Below are positions 20,953 to 31,648 of a stretch of DNA of 64,000 nt, piece by piece. The stretch is from Tetrapisispora phaffii CBS 4417 (taxonomy: Eukaryota; Ascomycota; Saccharomycetes; Saccharomycetales; Saccharomycetaceae), in NCBI RefSeq assembly GCF_000236905.1, contig NC_016526.1:682001-746000 (forward strand). The letters run 5' to 3'. Within the stretch, counting starts at the first letter, position 1; every line of letters begins with the position of its first letter. Position numbers and translations under genes: made by a program. Below the pieces are notes generated by a model, which saw only the letters and a program-made list of their open reading frames with translations, ran no database searches and was not told where the DNA came from.

Positions 20953-23874
20953 ATGGATAACGAGGCTCATATTGATTCATCGATGAGTAAAGATACTAAT
21001 CCTTTTAGGAATGGGACCACTCAGGAACTAGATTATGCAATCGAGAATGATAGTGCCAGCGGGCACTACAGTGATAGGAATGAGGATGATATTAATGATA
21101 CTATTGATATGTATAACGAAATCGAAGAGAAAATTGAAATTGTTACTGAGGAAGAACAAGAGCAAGAATATGGATCTAACAAAAAAAATAATTATAAGTC
21201 AATGGATCCAGGCAGAAGTCCTTCTGAACTGGCTGCTAATTTAAAAAAACATATAGAAAATGTTGTGACAGTCAATGACGAGATATTAAATGCATCTGTT
21301 AACTCTATTAATAAAACTTCATTGGATAATCCAATTCAATTCAAAAGAGTTTCTTCATCGTCGGTATTAAGTGAACAATCGATTTCGGACTCTAATGAAG
21401 ATTCACAAGCAGGAGATGTCACAGTCACTAAGAATAACGATATAGCTACTTCAAGTGTAAATGAAATATCTACATTGGAAGATAACACAGAATCAACTAT
21501 AAAACAGTTAAATTCTTTGAATGCGAAAACTAATGAAAACCCCGTATTAACAAATGATAAAACTCCAATTGAGATAAATACGCATACTCCACAACTACAA
21601 TCTACTAGTTTTAATTCGTCATTGGGAAACAATAATCCAACAGTATCAGATTCACAAAATGATAATACAACAGGCAACTTTGATAAAAATAGTTCATATA
21701 AGACGCCATTACCAAAATCAAATTCTGCTTCTTCAAACGCATCTCATCATAATAATTCAATCATTCCAACTTCAAATTCCAACTCAAAATTGCATTCAGC
21801 CACACCATCGCATTCTAAAAAACCTTATATTAACAATAGTTCAAATTCTACACCGAAAATGCCACCTATTAGTCCTTCATCTTTGAATGATCAAAATAAA
21901 AGAAAATCAAGTAGCTCAAGAATGAAAGGTGTCTTTTCTTCTTTGGTTCAAAATATAAATATCAAGAGAAACCCCAATGGCGAAAAAAGAAAATCAACTA
22001 ATAGTGGTGTCAGTTCAATTAATAGTGGAAGCAGCAGTAATTTGAAAATATCAACTCCTTATAATGCAAAACATGTCCATCATGTAGGAATAGATTCAAA
22101 AACTGGTGAATATACTGGTTTACCTGAAGAATGGGAAAAACTTTTAACTTCAAGTGGTATCTCCAAAAAAGAACAACAACAAAATTTACAAGCTGTAATG
22201 GATATAGTCAAATTTTATCAAGATGCAACTGAGAATAGTGGAGAAGATAAAACTTTGAAGACATTTCATGTTAGTGCCAACCCACCTGGCGCCACCCTTG
22301 CGTCAGCTTATAGAACGCCATCTTCATCATCCGTCAATAAATTTTCTTCTCCTTCTAGGACTTCTGCAGTCGAGGATTTATATTATTCTCCTGATGCACC
22401 ACAAGTTGCACCATTTTCATCCACTTCAAATAATTCGACGCCTAGTTTGAAACAGTCATCATTCATTAGCAATATGAAACCTGAAATTAATAGATCAACT
22501 TCTTCAGCAGGATCAAAAAACAGCTCTATTATTAAGAATAATGTTATCCCAACTAATGACAAATATATTCCAAGCAGACCAGCTCCTAAACCGCCAAGTT
22601 CATCTGAAAAGAATAGCCTATTTTCTGAATTGCACGAAGCTCCAAAAATTAAAAAACTTTCCAAGACATCAACTCAAAGTTCACAAACAACTCCTCTTCG
22701 TTCTGCAACTGTACAGAAGGAGCAACATCCACTTCCACCCATTCCTAACAAAAATGGCACACCTGCAAAAGAAACTGCAGGAGATGCAACTGAAACTGCA
22801 ACTAAAGCAATTCCTCCTATTCCAAAACCAATAAATGTACAAAAAACATTGTCACAAGAGAGTTCCAAAGAGACAAGAGCAAAGTCACTTGAAAAGAAGA
22901 AGGAAGAAAGAGAAAAAATAAATAAACTATTATATGAAAGGTTGGTAACAATTGTTTCGGAAGGTGACCCAAGTAAACATTATAAAGATTTAGTTAAAAT
23001 TGGTCAAGGGGCATCTGGTGGCGTTTTCACTGCTCATGACTCAAGGGATGAAAATAGATTAGTCGCAATTAAGCAAATGAACTTACAAAAACAACCTAAA
23101 AAGGAACTAATTATAAATGAAATTATTGTCATGAAGGGCAGTAGACATGAGAATATTGTCAACTTTATTGATTCTTACTTAATGAAGGGAGATTTATGGG
23201 TAGTGATGGAATACATGGAAGGTGGTTCATTGACTGATGTTGTTACACATTGTATATTAACTGAAGGTCAAATCGGTACTGTTTGTAAAGAAACTTTAGG
23301 TGGTCTTGCATTTTTACATTCGAAGGGTGTAATTCATAGAGATATCAAATCCGATAATATTTTACTATCAATGAACGGTGATATTAAATTAACTGATTTT
23401 GGCTTCTGTGCCCAAATAAATGAAGTTCATTTAAAGAGGACTACAATGGTTGGTACACCTTATTGGATGGCCCCAGAAGTTGTTTCAAGAAAAGAGTATG
23501 GTCCAAAAGTTGACATTTGGTCTCTTGGTATCATGATTATTGAAATGATCGAAGGTGAGCCTCCTTATTTAAACGAAACTCCCTTAAGAGCTTTATATTT
23601 GATTGCAACCAATGGTACACCTCAACTAAAAGATCCAGAAAACCTAGGTGAGATTCTAAAGAAATTTTTAGACTGGTGTTTAACTGTAAACCCTGAGGAG
23701 AGAGCTACTGCTTTAGAATTATTAAGCCACCCATTTATTACTGATCATGCTGATGAAAAAATATCATTATCACCACTTGTAAAATTAGCTAGCATGAAAA
23801 AGTTATCAGAACAAATTGAAAGTGAAGAAGAGGAGGAAGAAGAAGAAGTTGATGATGATTTGGAAGATTCGTAA
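20953..23874 (+). CDS. STE20: p21-activated kinase Ste20
   Basis: A 973-residue PAK kinase (S. cerevisiae Ste20, 939). Its long N-terminus is Ser/Asn-rich. The CRIB domain that binds Cdc42-GTP lies at about residues 366-430 (ISTPYNAKHVHHVGIDSK). A Pro-rich SRPAPKPP near residue 540 resembles the Bem1 SH3-binding site. The kinase domain starts near 677 (IGQGASGGVFTA), with AIKQM lysine, HRDIKSDN, DFGFCAQ and GTPYWMAPE. Near residue 937 ISLSPLVKLASMKKL matches the C-terminal motif by which Ste20 binds the Gbeta subunit Ste4. Ste20 activates Ste11 in the mating, filamentation and HOG pathways. Cla4 and Skm1 are excluded: there is no PH domain and the Gbeta motif is present. The C-terminus is a Glu/Asp run. 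Confidence 0.96.
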   Translation: MDNEAHIDSSMSKDTNPFRNGTTQELDYAIENDSASGHYSDRNEDDINDTIDMYNEIEEKIEIVTEEEQEQEYGSNKKNNYKSMDPGRSPSELAANLKKHIENVVTVNDEILNASVNSINKTSLDNPIQFKRVSSSSVLSEQSISDSNEDSQAGDVTVTKNNDIATSSVNEISTLEDNTESTIKQLNSLNAKTNENPVLTNDKTPIEINTHTPQLQSTSFNSSLGNNNPTVSDSQNDNTTGNFDKNSSYKTPLPKSNSASSNASHHNNSIIPTSNSNSKLHSATPSHSKKPYINNSSNSTPKMPPISPSSLNDQNKRKSSSSRMKGVFSSLVQNINIKRNPNGEKRKSTNSGVSSINSGSSSNLKISTPYNAKHVHHVGIDSKTGEYTGLPEEWEKLLTSSGISKKEQQQNLQAVMDIVKFYQDATENSGEDKTLKTFHVSANPPGATLASAYRTPSSSSVNKFSSPSRTSAVEDLYYSPDAPQVAPFSSTSNNSTPSLKQSSFISNMKPEINRSTSSAGSKNSSIIKNNVIPTNDKYIPSRPAPKPPSSSEKNSLFSELHEAPKIKKLSKTSTQSSQTTPLRSATVQKEQHPLPPIPNKNGTPAKETAGDATETATKAIPPIPKPINVQKTLSQESSKETRAKSLEKKKEEREKINKLLYERLVTIVSEGDPSKHYKDLVKIGQGASGGVFTAHDSRDENRLVAIKQMNLQKQPKKELIINEIIVMKGSRHENIVNFIDSYLMKGDLWVVMEYMEGGSLTDVVTHCILTEGQIGTVCKETLGGLAFLHSKGVIHRDIKSDNILLSMNGDIKLTDFGFCAQINEVHLKRTTMVGTPYWMAPEVVSRKEYGPKVDIWSLGIMIIEMIEGEPPYLNETPLRALYLIATNGTPQLKDPENLGEILKKFLDWCLTVNPEERATALELLSHPFITDHADEKISLSPLVKLASMKKLSEQIESEEEEEEEEVDDDLEDS

Positions 23875-24159
23875 TAAACAATATACTAAAGGACATATAG
23901 ACATATATAACATATACGATATTACTAGCAAAGTAAAAATTATTTAATACATTTAAATATCATTTAAAAATTACTTACTTAATTTATTAATTGAAGAATA
24001 TATGTGCGTTCATTTTAAAAAAGCGCCAAATCTCACAGAATATCAATATTATATTGTTTAGTGATCATCAAATTATGAAATCAGTCCTCAAATATATACT
24101 TGAATGTAAATTATATTTAGTTATGCTTTAATAGTTTATTCTTAAGATGATATTTTTAA

Positions 24160-26019
24160 CTACTCCTCCTCTTTAGAGTCATTATTAATCTTTACTTCTG
24201 ATTTTTGATTTTTTACTTTTGATTTTGGATCCTCAGATTTATTTTCAAAATCAAAACTCGAGTCATCTTCGTTTTGAAACAAATTCGGAGATTCTTCCTT
24301 TTCATTAAAATGATCATCCACGGTCACTTGTACAAAAAACATCTTAACCTCATTCATTCCCTTATTTTCAAAAGCGTATTGATTGAAGGCAGGCACTTGA
24401 AAAGAAGAACCTTCTATGACAATAAATTTATTGTTTGATAATGTAACCTCAACTACACCTTGAATGACATAAAATGTCATAAAGGTATTATAAGATTCAC
24501 TTAATTTTTTTTTAGAGAACATTGGTAATTTTAACATACCGCTTGCAAAATGTTCTTTATGTTTATCGAACATAACTTCTAGAGAGAAATTTTCATCCTT
24601 AGTTTCCCTAACTTGTTCAGATTGTGATAAATTTGGAGCAAATGCTACTATTTCATCGTTTTTAGACGAATCACTTACATTAATATTTGCTTCCAGTATG
24701 CCTCGTTTTAACCATTGGCTATTAGGTACCGAACCTGACTTAATATCGTTCAAAAGTTCTTTATTTGGGTTAAACACATCGCTATCCTTTGGCTTCCTTG
24801 GTCTACCTCTCCTTTTCCCTGTTGGCACGTAATTATATGGCCTGGTCCTAGTTGTTTGCTGCTTACTTTGCTTCTCAAGTCTATTTGCTTCAGCTTCAGC
24901 TTCATCTTCATCCACGTAATCATGGGTGACAATTTTTTCAATCTCCAATTCTGGCTTTGTTGTTTTCCTTTTGTATACAATTTTTTCGTTCCTCCAGTAT
25001 TCTAATGGGGCTACTTTAATTCTGTTAGATCTTCTAATTTTGTTCCTATCAAGAGTTTCATCCTCCTTATTACCTAGAACCGCAGCTGCTTGACTTTGTA
25101 TATATTCTTCATCACTGTCCTCTGTTACAAAGCTAGAATGCCTTCTTTTCTTATTTGTAAGTTGGATCGAAACATTGGACGCATCATGTTTATTTGCACG
25201 ATCTTGAATCCTATATTCATCATCGCTACTAAAGCTATCGTCACCAGAATCAGCATGTTCTTCAGATGACACTTCCTCTTGAACGTAATCTCTATCCTCT
25301 TCACTCAGCAATTCAAATTGGTAATCAGAATCGTCTTTAATTTCATTCTCTAAAATCGCATTATCAGAAGTATTAAATGAAGTTTCGTTTCTACTTAAAT
25401 CATCATCATTTTCATCGTCTGCTATCAGCTCTGGGACATCTCTATAATCTGCTTTACGTAATTTGTTTGGTGTTAATTTTATTTCTTGTTCAATTGTTTC
25501 AGTATATTCATCGCCCATGAGTTCGTCATTTTTTGGTGTATATTTTGGGCGAGGTAAAACAATATCTTGATCATTAGATGAAGTTTCATTTTTATCAATC
25601 ACTTCTTCAGAGAAAGTATTATTATTATTATTGTCAACATTTGACTCTATATTATCTTCTGGAAAATAATCATCTGCATAATTTTGTTCTCTTTGCTGCC
25701 TTGTTATTTCGGATGCCTCATTTCCAAAGTCGTGAATACTTGATTCTCTTCTCGAAATGCTACTTCTCATATATGGAAATTTTGGAATTTTGAATCGACT
25801 TGCTTGATCAACAGCTTCAGGATTTGTCAATACGCCGCCATTTGATGATAACTCATTTCTATTGGGAAGATGATTATTTAGATTTGTATTTATTGTAGTT
25901 TCAGTGTCATCGTTAAAGAATTCATCGATATTTTCCATGCTGTATTCATCTCGTTCAATATTCTGTTTAGCGTTTATACCAGTCTTTCTGGATCGTACAC
26001 CTAATTCCATATAATCCAT
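24160..26019 (-). CDS. MIF2: CENP-C homologue Mif2, inner kinetochore
   Basis: A 619-residue kinetochore protein that binds centromeric (Cse4) nucleosomes. The start MDYMELGVRSRKTGI is close to yeast Mif2 (549 residues). Acidic Ser/Asp-rich blocks fill the middle. The CENP-C motif RRSNRIKVAPLEYWRNEK lies at about residues 328-345, followed by an AT-hook-like GKRRGRPRKPKD. The C-terminal half ends in the cupin dimerisation domain (FMTFYVIQGVVEVTLSNNK, SSFQVPAFNQYAFEN, MFFVQVTV). The extra length is in the acidic region and the Lys/Ser-rich tail. In S. cerevisiae MIF2 is on chromosome XI (YKL089W). Its position among chromosome VIII-type genes here reflects a different pattern of gene loss. Confidence 0.96.
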   Translation of the reverse strand: MDYMELGVRSRKTGINAKQNIERDEYSMENIDEFFNDDTETTINTNLNNHLPNRNELSSNGGVLTNPEAVDQASRFKIPKFPYMRSSISRRESSIHDFGNEASEITRQQREQNYADDYFPEDNIESNVDNNNNNTFSEEVIDKNETSSNDQDIVLPRPKYTPKNDELMGDEYTETIEQEIKLTPNKLRKADYRDVPELIADDENDDDLSRNETSFNTSDNAILENEIKDDSDYQFELLSEEDRDYVQEEVSSEEHADSGDDSFSSDDEYRIQDRANKHDASNVSIQLTNKKRRHSSFVTEDSDEEYIQSQAAAVLGNKEDETLDRNKIRRSNRIKVAPLEYWRNEKIVYKRKTTKPELEIEKIVTHDYVDEDEAEAEANRLEKQSKQQTTRTRPYNYVPTGKRRGRPRKPKDSDVFNPNKELLNDIKSGSVPNSQWLKRGILEANINVSDSSKNDEIVAFAPNLSQSEQVRETKDENFSLEVMFDKHKEHFASGMLKLPMFSKKKLSESYNTFMTFYVIQGVVEVTLSNNKFIVIEGSSFQVPAFNQYAFENKGMNEVKMFFVQVTVDDHFNEKEESPNLFQNEDDSSFDFENKSEDPKSKVKNQKSEVKINNDSKEEE

Positions 26020-26575
26020 CTTCTTATTTTGTTTTAATTAATCAACAATGGCGATGTTAATGAAGTATTTGTTTATTATCTTTTTTATTTTCCTCTGTTG
26101 AACAGATCAGTGTTAAGTTATTTAACACAAGAAGTTGCAACTAATTACTATTTCTTCTACATACTTCTTATTATGAATTGTACTGTTTAAAATCTAATAA
26201 TTTAAATGAGATCAACTTTTTAATATCCACTGTTATTATTACATTGTATAATTAATATGAAGTGAAGTGTAAATATTAAATATGCAATTACTTAGCTTGC
26301 ACGCGTTCTTCGGGTAATTAAAAGAGATCCGATATTTAAAACTCTATTGATGTTGTTACATAGTGCGATGAGATGCTATAGTTTAATAAGACATATATTA
26401 AATTAAATTAACTTTTGATAGAAGTCCATAAAAGATAGCAATCCTAGTTTTACTAGTTGCATATATATAATACTTCCCACAAAACAAACAAACGAAGAAC
26501 ACTGACACACGCACACACCAGAAGATGGAAAACAGCACTTCAAATATACCTAATGTTTATCATATTAATAAAACT
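26020..26575. other. MIF2/YAP3 intergenic region with a Reb1 site
   Basis: 556 bp between two minus-strand genes, so it is the MIF2 promoter and the YAP3 terminator region. CGGGTAA (Reb1 core) is at 26311-26317, about 300 bp upstream of the MIF2 ATG. Confidence 0.45.
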
Positions 26576-27403
26576 TTATATAGAATTCAATGCAGATTGA
26601 ATAAGTTTATCTACCATTTCCTTTGCGTACCCAGGACCATAGTTATGACATATTTCATTACCTTTTAAATGTTCCATTATATATACCATATTAAAATCGA
26701 GATCTTCTTTTTTCTTTTGCAGATATTCCCAAGTTTCTGGTATTGATAAAGTATCAGTGGATTCTGGTGAATCGAAACGGAGCTTTTCATTATGCTTAGT
26801 TGTTATATGTTCAATGAAGTTTGTTTTTGAAGAGAAACCTTGCGCTGTTGTTAAAGTAGTTGCATTACTTGAATCTGATTTTAAATAATCGCTATGCAAA
26901 ATTAATTTTTCGTTCATCGCTTTTAACGCTGCTATTTCATTAATGAGAGAAGTTTTGGATTGTTCTGAATTTTGTAACTTAATTTCCAATTCTTTTATTT
27001 TGGCTTCTTTTCTATTTCTAAAAGCTTTCTGAGCATCCCTATTTTTTTGTTTTTTAATCTCTTTATCTTCTATCATTGAAATGTCATCTTCAGGACCATT
27101 ACTGGTCGGTGTATATTTCATAGTTATACGTGAATACATAATATTATCGTTATTGTTATTACCAGCATTGTTATAATTAGAGTCTGCAAAACCTAAACCA
27201 TCGAAACCATTACTACTTCCAGCAGTGATACTATTATCATCATGGACATATGTTACATTATTTAAATCCAAACCATTATCAAAAATATTATTTTCAATAA
27301 TTTTTGATAAATACGTATCTTCTCTTTGTTGTAATAAATCCATTTCGTTTGACTTCGATTCTTCTTTGATTAAGTCATAATTATAATCACTGAATTCACT
27401 CAT
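26576..27403 (-). CDS. YAP3: bZIP transcription factor, Yap3
   Basis: A 275-residue AP-1-like factor (S. cerevisiae Yap3, 330). The basic region and zipper lie at about residues 114-170: KNRDAQKAFRNRKEAKIKEL followed by leucine heptads. The AQ...AF signature marks the Yap family. The C-terminus (SIPETWEYLQKKKEDLDFNMVY, GNEICHNYGPGYAKE) aligns with the distinctive Yap3 end (VPATWEYL ... CCHTHGPAYP), a better identifier than the bZIP. The first Ala of the usual NRAAQ is Asp here, which is odd. YAP3 is near STE20 in S. cerevisiae (YHL009C) but relatively inverted here. No Cys-rich domain of the Yap1 type is seen. Confidence 0.9.
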   Translation of the reverse strand: MSEFSDYNYDLIKEESKSNEMDLLQQREDTYLSKIIENNIFDNGLDLNNVTYVHDDNSITAGSSNGFDGLGFADSNYNNAGNNNNDNIMYSRITMKYTPTSNGPEDDISMIEDKEIKKQKNRDAQKAFRNRKEAKIKELEIKLQNSEQSKTSLINEIAALKAMNEKLILHSDYLKSDSSNATTLTTAQGFSSKTNFIEHITTKHNEKLRFDSPESTDTLSIPETWEYLQKKKEDLDFNMVYIMEHLKGNEICHNYGPGYAKEMVDKLIQSALNSI

Positions 27404-27609
27404 ATTAGTTGTATAGCGTAATAAAAATTATCCAAGAATGTGTATGCCTATCTCTAAGGTTGGTTACTTGCAAAACTGCTTGTTCAATAGATTATATTAG
27501 TTATATAAAAATACATGTTAAATATATTTATGCGTAAGATCAGTTAATAATAAATATTTTGCTCAGTTGTTGAAATTTGGATAAATAGGAAGGAAAAAAA
27601 AACAATTAA

Positions 27610-27683
27610 TGATTTCGCCCAGGATCGAACTGGGGACGTTCTGCGTGTTAAGCAGATGCCATAACCGACTAGACCACGAAACC
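27610..27683 (-). tRNA. tRNA-Val (anticodon AAC)
   Basis: On the minus strand the 74-nt sequence begins GGTTTCGTGGTCTAGTCGG and ends GTTCGATCCTGGGCGAAATCA. The 7-bp acceptor stem (GGTTTCG with CGAAATC) closes. The anticodon arm CTGCTTAACACGCAG presents AAC, the T arm has GTTCGATCC (B box), and the discriminator base is A. There is no intron. It looks essentially identical to S. cerevisiae tRNA-Val(AAC). It sits at a break in synteny between YAP3 and AUR1. Confidence 0.97.
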
Positions 27684-28882
27684 AAATAATCCGATTATAT
27701 TCGTTGAAGCGATGGGACGTCCGAGTAACGATCGTATACATTAGCCTACATAACAAGCATGCGTTTAGTCCAACAAGAACAACGACAACGAGCACCACCC
27801 TGCCTTACTGCCAGGGAACCTCTCCATTTCGTAGCGAATAGAGCCAATGATTGTGCCGTATAGTCCTCCTCCCTCCGTCGCTCGCCCCCTTGCTCTCTTA
27901 TCTCCCAGTATCTCTAATACTTTACACGTCTGTGGTTTGGCTCACTATATCAGTTCCTTGCACGACACCACACCATCATCTCCCCAACAGAAAGAGAGAG
28001 ACACAAAAACAGATTTTGAACTGTTGTGTAGCATGGAGTGTCTGGAAAGGGTAACTGGTCGCACTTTCCCGTTTCTTTTTTTTTGTTTCGTTTTTGACCG
28101 TTTCTTTTTGCTGTGTTGGCTGCCATTGCTGTCTGCTAATCTGCTGGTTCTCTGCGGGGTTCTCTCCGTGTTGGGCCAATGACTTATTACCGAGCTCGGG
28201 TAACAGCGCGCCGTCTCTTCGTATGTCTCTCTGTTAAATCTTCAATCGCTCTCATCAATCACGGCATCTCCCATCCACAGCATCTAACTAAACAAACAAG
28301 CAAATATCAATAACACTCATTTCAGATAACTTACTCTATCACTCGGAATATACATACACTTTTAAACTTTAACTCTCCTATCTAACTCATTGAATAAATA
28401 CTATTCATCCCATTTTAAATATATTTTGCTGTATTAAACTATTATATATATAAATCATATATATTGCTATATTACTAGTCTTTTTAACATCACTGGGCAA
28501 GATATTCATTATTATTGACATTAAACGTTACTACGGTTTAGGCAAGGTAAGGTATTCCCAATATTAATACCCAATTTCCTCATACTTTCGTTCTTTATTT
28601 AAGACTAGCCTTTTTTTACTGCTACTATTACTAATTTATATCTTATATTTATATATATTTATATATATAAATATATAAATATATATAAGTAGATATAACC
28701 ATATACAATATTAGGTTACAGGAAATTTTTGCACCGTTTTATTTCATTTATTCTGACATATTACTACAAATTATAGACAGTTATACATTACACACACCTC
28801 ACTTTGAAATTTTTACTTTAATTTCTGTTTGCATTATATTCTCATACACATACAATTTATTATTATTGTCATTAAATTAACA
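27684..28882 (+). other. AUR1 upstream region with a Reb1 site
   Basis: About 1.2 kb. The first 500 bp are GC- and CT-rich, with CGGGTAA (Reb1 core) at 28197-28203; it is part of the imperfect palindrome TTACCgagctcGGGTAA. From 28380 on the sequence is very AT-rich, with a TA/TAAA tract at about 28641-28690. Short frames at 27847-28182 overlap on both strands and are taken as chance. Confidence 0.5.
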
Positions 28883-30124
28883 ATGTCAACTTTACTCAAA
28901 AAATGGTTTTTATCAGAAAAGCCACCAAACTCAACAATAGCTGATTTACAATTGAGTTTTGATATCAGTAAAACAATTAGAAAAGTGAAAAAATATAATT
29001 TTAGTAAGAAAGATATTTTACATTATTCTTTCTTAGGATCAATTTTCTTATTTGTGTTTGTTGCAAATCCAGCTCCATTGATTTTGAAAACTTTATTCTA
29101 TTGTTTTCTAATTTTATTATTTTTATTACCAATTACCTCACAATTTTTTTGGAATGCATTACCAATTTTAACTTGGTTAGCATTATATTTTTCATCATCA
29201 TATTTCGATGCAACAAAAAGACCAACAATTACTGTAAAAGTTTTACCTGCAATTGAAACTATTTTATATGGTGACAATTTAAGTGATATTTTAGCTACAA
29301 CGACAAATTCTTTTTTTGATATTTTAGCTTGGTTACCTTATGGTATTTTCCATTTTGGTGCTCCATTTGTAGTGGCAATCATTCTATTCATATTTGGTCC
29401 ACCAACTATATTAAGAGGTTATGCTTTCGCATTTGGTTATATGAATTTATTCGGTGTCATTATGCAAAACGTTTTCCCTGCAGCTCCACCTTGGTATAAA
29501 ATTTTATATGGTTTACAAACAGCTCATTACGGTATGCATGGTTCTCCAGGTGGTTTGGCAAGAATTGATAAATTATTTAATATAAATCTGTACACTTCAG
29601 GTTTCGAAAATTCTTCTGTTATATTTGGTGCTTTCCCATCTTTACATTCAGGTTGTGCTACAATGGAAGCTTTATTTTTCTCCTATTGTTTCCCAAAATT
29701 AACTCCATTATTCATAGTATACGTGTTTTGGTTATGGTGGTCAACAATGTATTTAACTCACCATTATTTCGTTGATTTAATGATGGGTTCTGTTTTATCA
29801 TACATCATTTTCCAATATACAAAATATACTCATCTACCAGCAGTAGATACTACCTTATTTTGTAGGTGGTCGTATGGTTCTATTGAACAATATGATATGG
29901 TTAAAAATAATCCATTGAATGCTAGTCCAATAGATATTGAAAGTGTTCCCTTAGGTGATATAGATAATAATTTCGAATTGAGCATAGTAAGAGAATCGAG
30001 TAGAAGTCCTTCGATCTTCGATGCTCCATATACTTCTCAATCATCTTCAACCTCAAATACATCTTTGGGAGAAAACCGTGATCAAACAACATCTCCAAGA
30101 TTAACGAAGCAAAGAACTACCTAA
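28883..30124 (+). CDS. AUR1: Inositol phosphorylceramide synthase catalytic subunit
   Basis: A 413-residue Golgi multi-pass membrane protein that transfers phosphoinositol from phosphatidylinositol to (phyto)ceramide; it is the aureobasidin A target. I start at the ATG at 28883 (MSTLLKKWFLSEKPPN, like yeast MANPFSRWFLSERPPN), not at the frame opening upstream. With this start the phosphatase-like catalytic residues fall at His255 (PSLHSG), His294 and Asp298 (HHYFVDL), the same numbers as in S. cerevisiae. Other conserved blocks are KVLPAIETILYGDNLSDILA, QNVFPAAPPWYKILYG and GSPGGLARIDKL. The C-terminus is Ser-rich and cytosolic. The AUR1-MRP17-DID4 order is as in S. cerevisiae YKL004W-YKL003C-YKL002W. 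Confidence 0.97.
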   Translation: MSTLLKKWFLSEKPPNSTIADLQLSFDISKTIRKVKKYNFSKKDILHYSFLGSIFLFVFVANPAPLILKTLFYCFLILLFLLPITSQFFWNALPILTWLALYFSSSYFDATKRPTITVKVLPAIETILYGDNLSDILATTTNSFFDILAWLPYGIFHFGAPFVVAIILFIFGPPTILRGYAFAFGYMNLFGVIMQNVFPAAPPWYKILYGLQTAHYGMHGSPGGLARIDKLFNINLYTSGFENSSVIFGAFPSLHSGCATMEALFFSYCFPKLTPLFIVYVFWLWWSTMYLTHHYFVDLMMGSVLSYIIFQYTKYTHLPAVDTTLFCRWSYGSIEQYDMVKNNPLNASPIDIESVPLGDIDNNFELSIVRESSRSPSIFDAPYTSQSSSTSNTSLGENRDQTTSPRLTKQRTT

Positions 30125-30753
30125 TTTTCTTAGTATTTTTTTGGCTTTTGTTATTAGTATTATTATTAGCATTTTCAAATCCATTGCGGTTTTACTTTTA
30201 AATACTGCATTATAGAATATTATTCCAATTTATGCAACATAATCAGTTAATGGTGTATTATTACTTCGTTTCTCTTTTTTTTTTTGGCCTATTAGCTCCA
30301 ACTGATAAACGACAGATTCGCAAATTCAATATTTTACATATATTATCGTCAATATATAATTATTTCAAATACCAGCCATATTTTTGTAAGCAGAGAATAA
30401 AATGTTACTTTGTTTGATATTGACTTAACAATAATATGTCCTAAACAATACTACCCATGATATGTTTATCTCTATAAATATAAGCATATTTTCGTTACCT
30501 ATTTTGATTCTCAATTTTTTTTTACGTACAGTGAATATGATGCTTATTCATTCTATTGCAATAGAAGAACATTTCATGAATAATTCATACAATTTTAGAT
30601 TATGAGCTCCATATATTCACTATTATTAAAGATCTTAATTGCACTTTATCTTCCACAAATAGAACGCTTCGAGTATCTATTATTACATATATTCTTATTT
30701 ATTATTTACAAGTTTAATACTAACCGTTTTAGTCATTATTTGATTTTAACTTT
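30125..30753. other. AUR1/MRP17 convergent intergenic region
   Basis: 629 bp between convergent genes, AT-rich with T runs. No gene or RNA was recognised. Confidence 0.4.
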
Positions 30754-31143
30754 TTATAAAATGCTTTTGTTCGATCTTTCCAATATGGAATTGTATCCTG
30801 TTGCTCTTTCAATCGATGATGACACATCAAGATTCTTTGAGGTATCAACTTTCACAATGGATGACCTTATTACACGAGGATCATTTCTTAATGTCCTCAA
30901 AATCTCACTCTGTACAGCTGCTGATGAATCAAATAACATCATAAAATGATAGCCTTGAAAATGTCTATCTTGATCAGTTTTCATAATCTTTGGTAAGAAA
31001 CGAGTTCCCATAGGTATGATTCTTCTTAAGACACCTCTATTGTTGATAATTAATTTCCCTATCGTTGTGGCTAAATCCTTGGCCTCTCTATTGGCTGTCA
31101 TTGGATTCACAACACGTACAATACTAACTAACTCATATAACAT
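30754..31143 (-). CDS. MRP17: Mitochondrial ribosomal small-subunit protein bS6m
   Basis: A 129-residue protein (S. cerevisiae Mrp17, 131). [14 protein letters not shown] at the start is the typical bS6 first strand, followed by [32 protein letters not shown] and the second strand [30 protein letters not shown]. It is a structural subunit of the mitochondrial 37S particle. It lies between AUR1 and DID4 in the order and orientation of S. cerevisiae. Confidence 0.95.
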   Translation of the reverse strand: MLYELVSIVRVVNPMTANREAKDLATTIGKLIINNRGVLRRIIPMGTRFLPKIMKTDQDRHFQGYHFMMLFDSSAAVQSEILRTLRNDPRVIRSSIVKVDTSKNLDVSSSIERATGYNSILERSNKSIL

Positions 31144-31648
31144 TTTCTTTTGGTAGATTCCTAATTGTCCAACGATTAGTTCCTAATATCCTTTTATTTT
31201 GTTTCAACACAACGACCTTTTCTCGTACTTTATGAAAAGAGTAATGAATTCTTAAATAGTTTTACTAATAGTTACAAGAATACAAAGTGCTTTGACTATA
31301 ATCACTAACTTATGTAAGTATATATTATTTCAATATACTATTTAATATAACATCGTTCCTTCAACAATGTGTTAATTTAAAATATTTGAAAAATGACTAT
31401 GTTCTTTACCCGGTCCATAACTTGAAGTTGATGAAAGTAGGGACTATCTTATAATGAAAAGTTCCTTAATCATTTCATGGTAAAGATTATATAGACAATT
31501 ATTCATAATATATCTATATAATTTATATCTAACCGATAAAAGATCTATTGTATAATAAATTAATTTATCTGTTAACGATATTTTATTGACTTAACAAAAA
31601 TAAAATGTAACATTAATAAGGAACAAGTCCTTTGAAAATAATAAAAAA
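31144..31648. other. Divergent MRP17/DID4 intergenic region
   Basis: 505 bp of AT-rich sequence serving as promoter for both genes. No specific motif was recognised. Confidence 0.4.
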
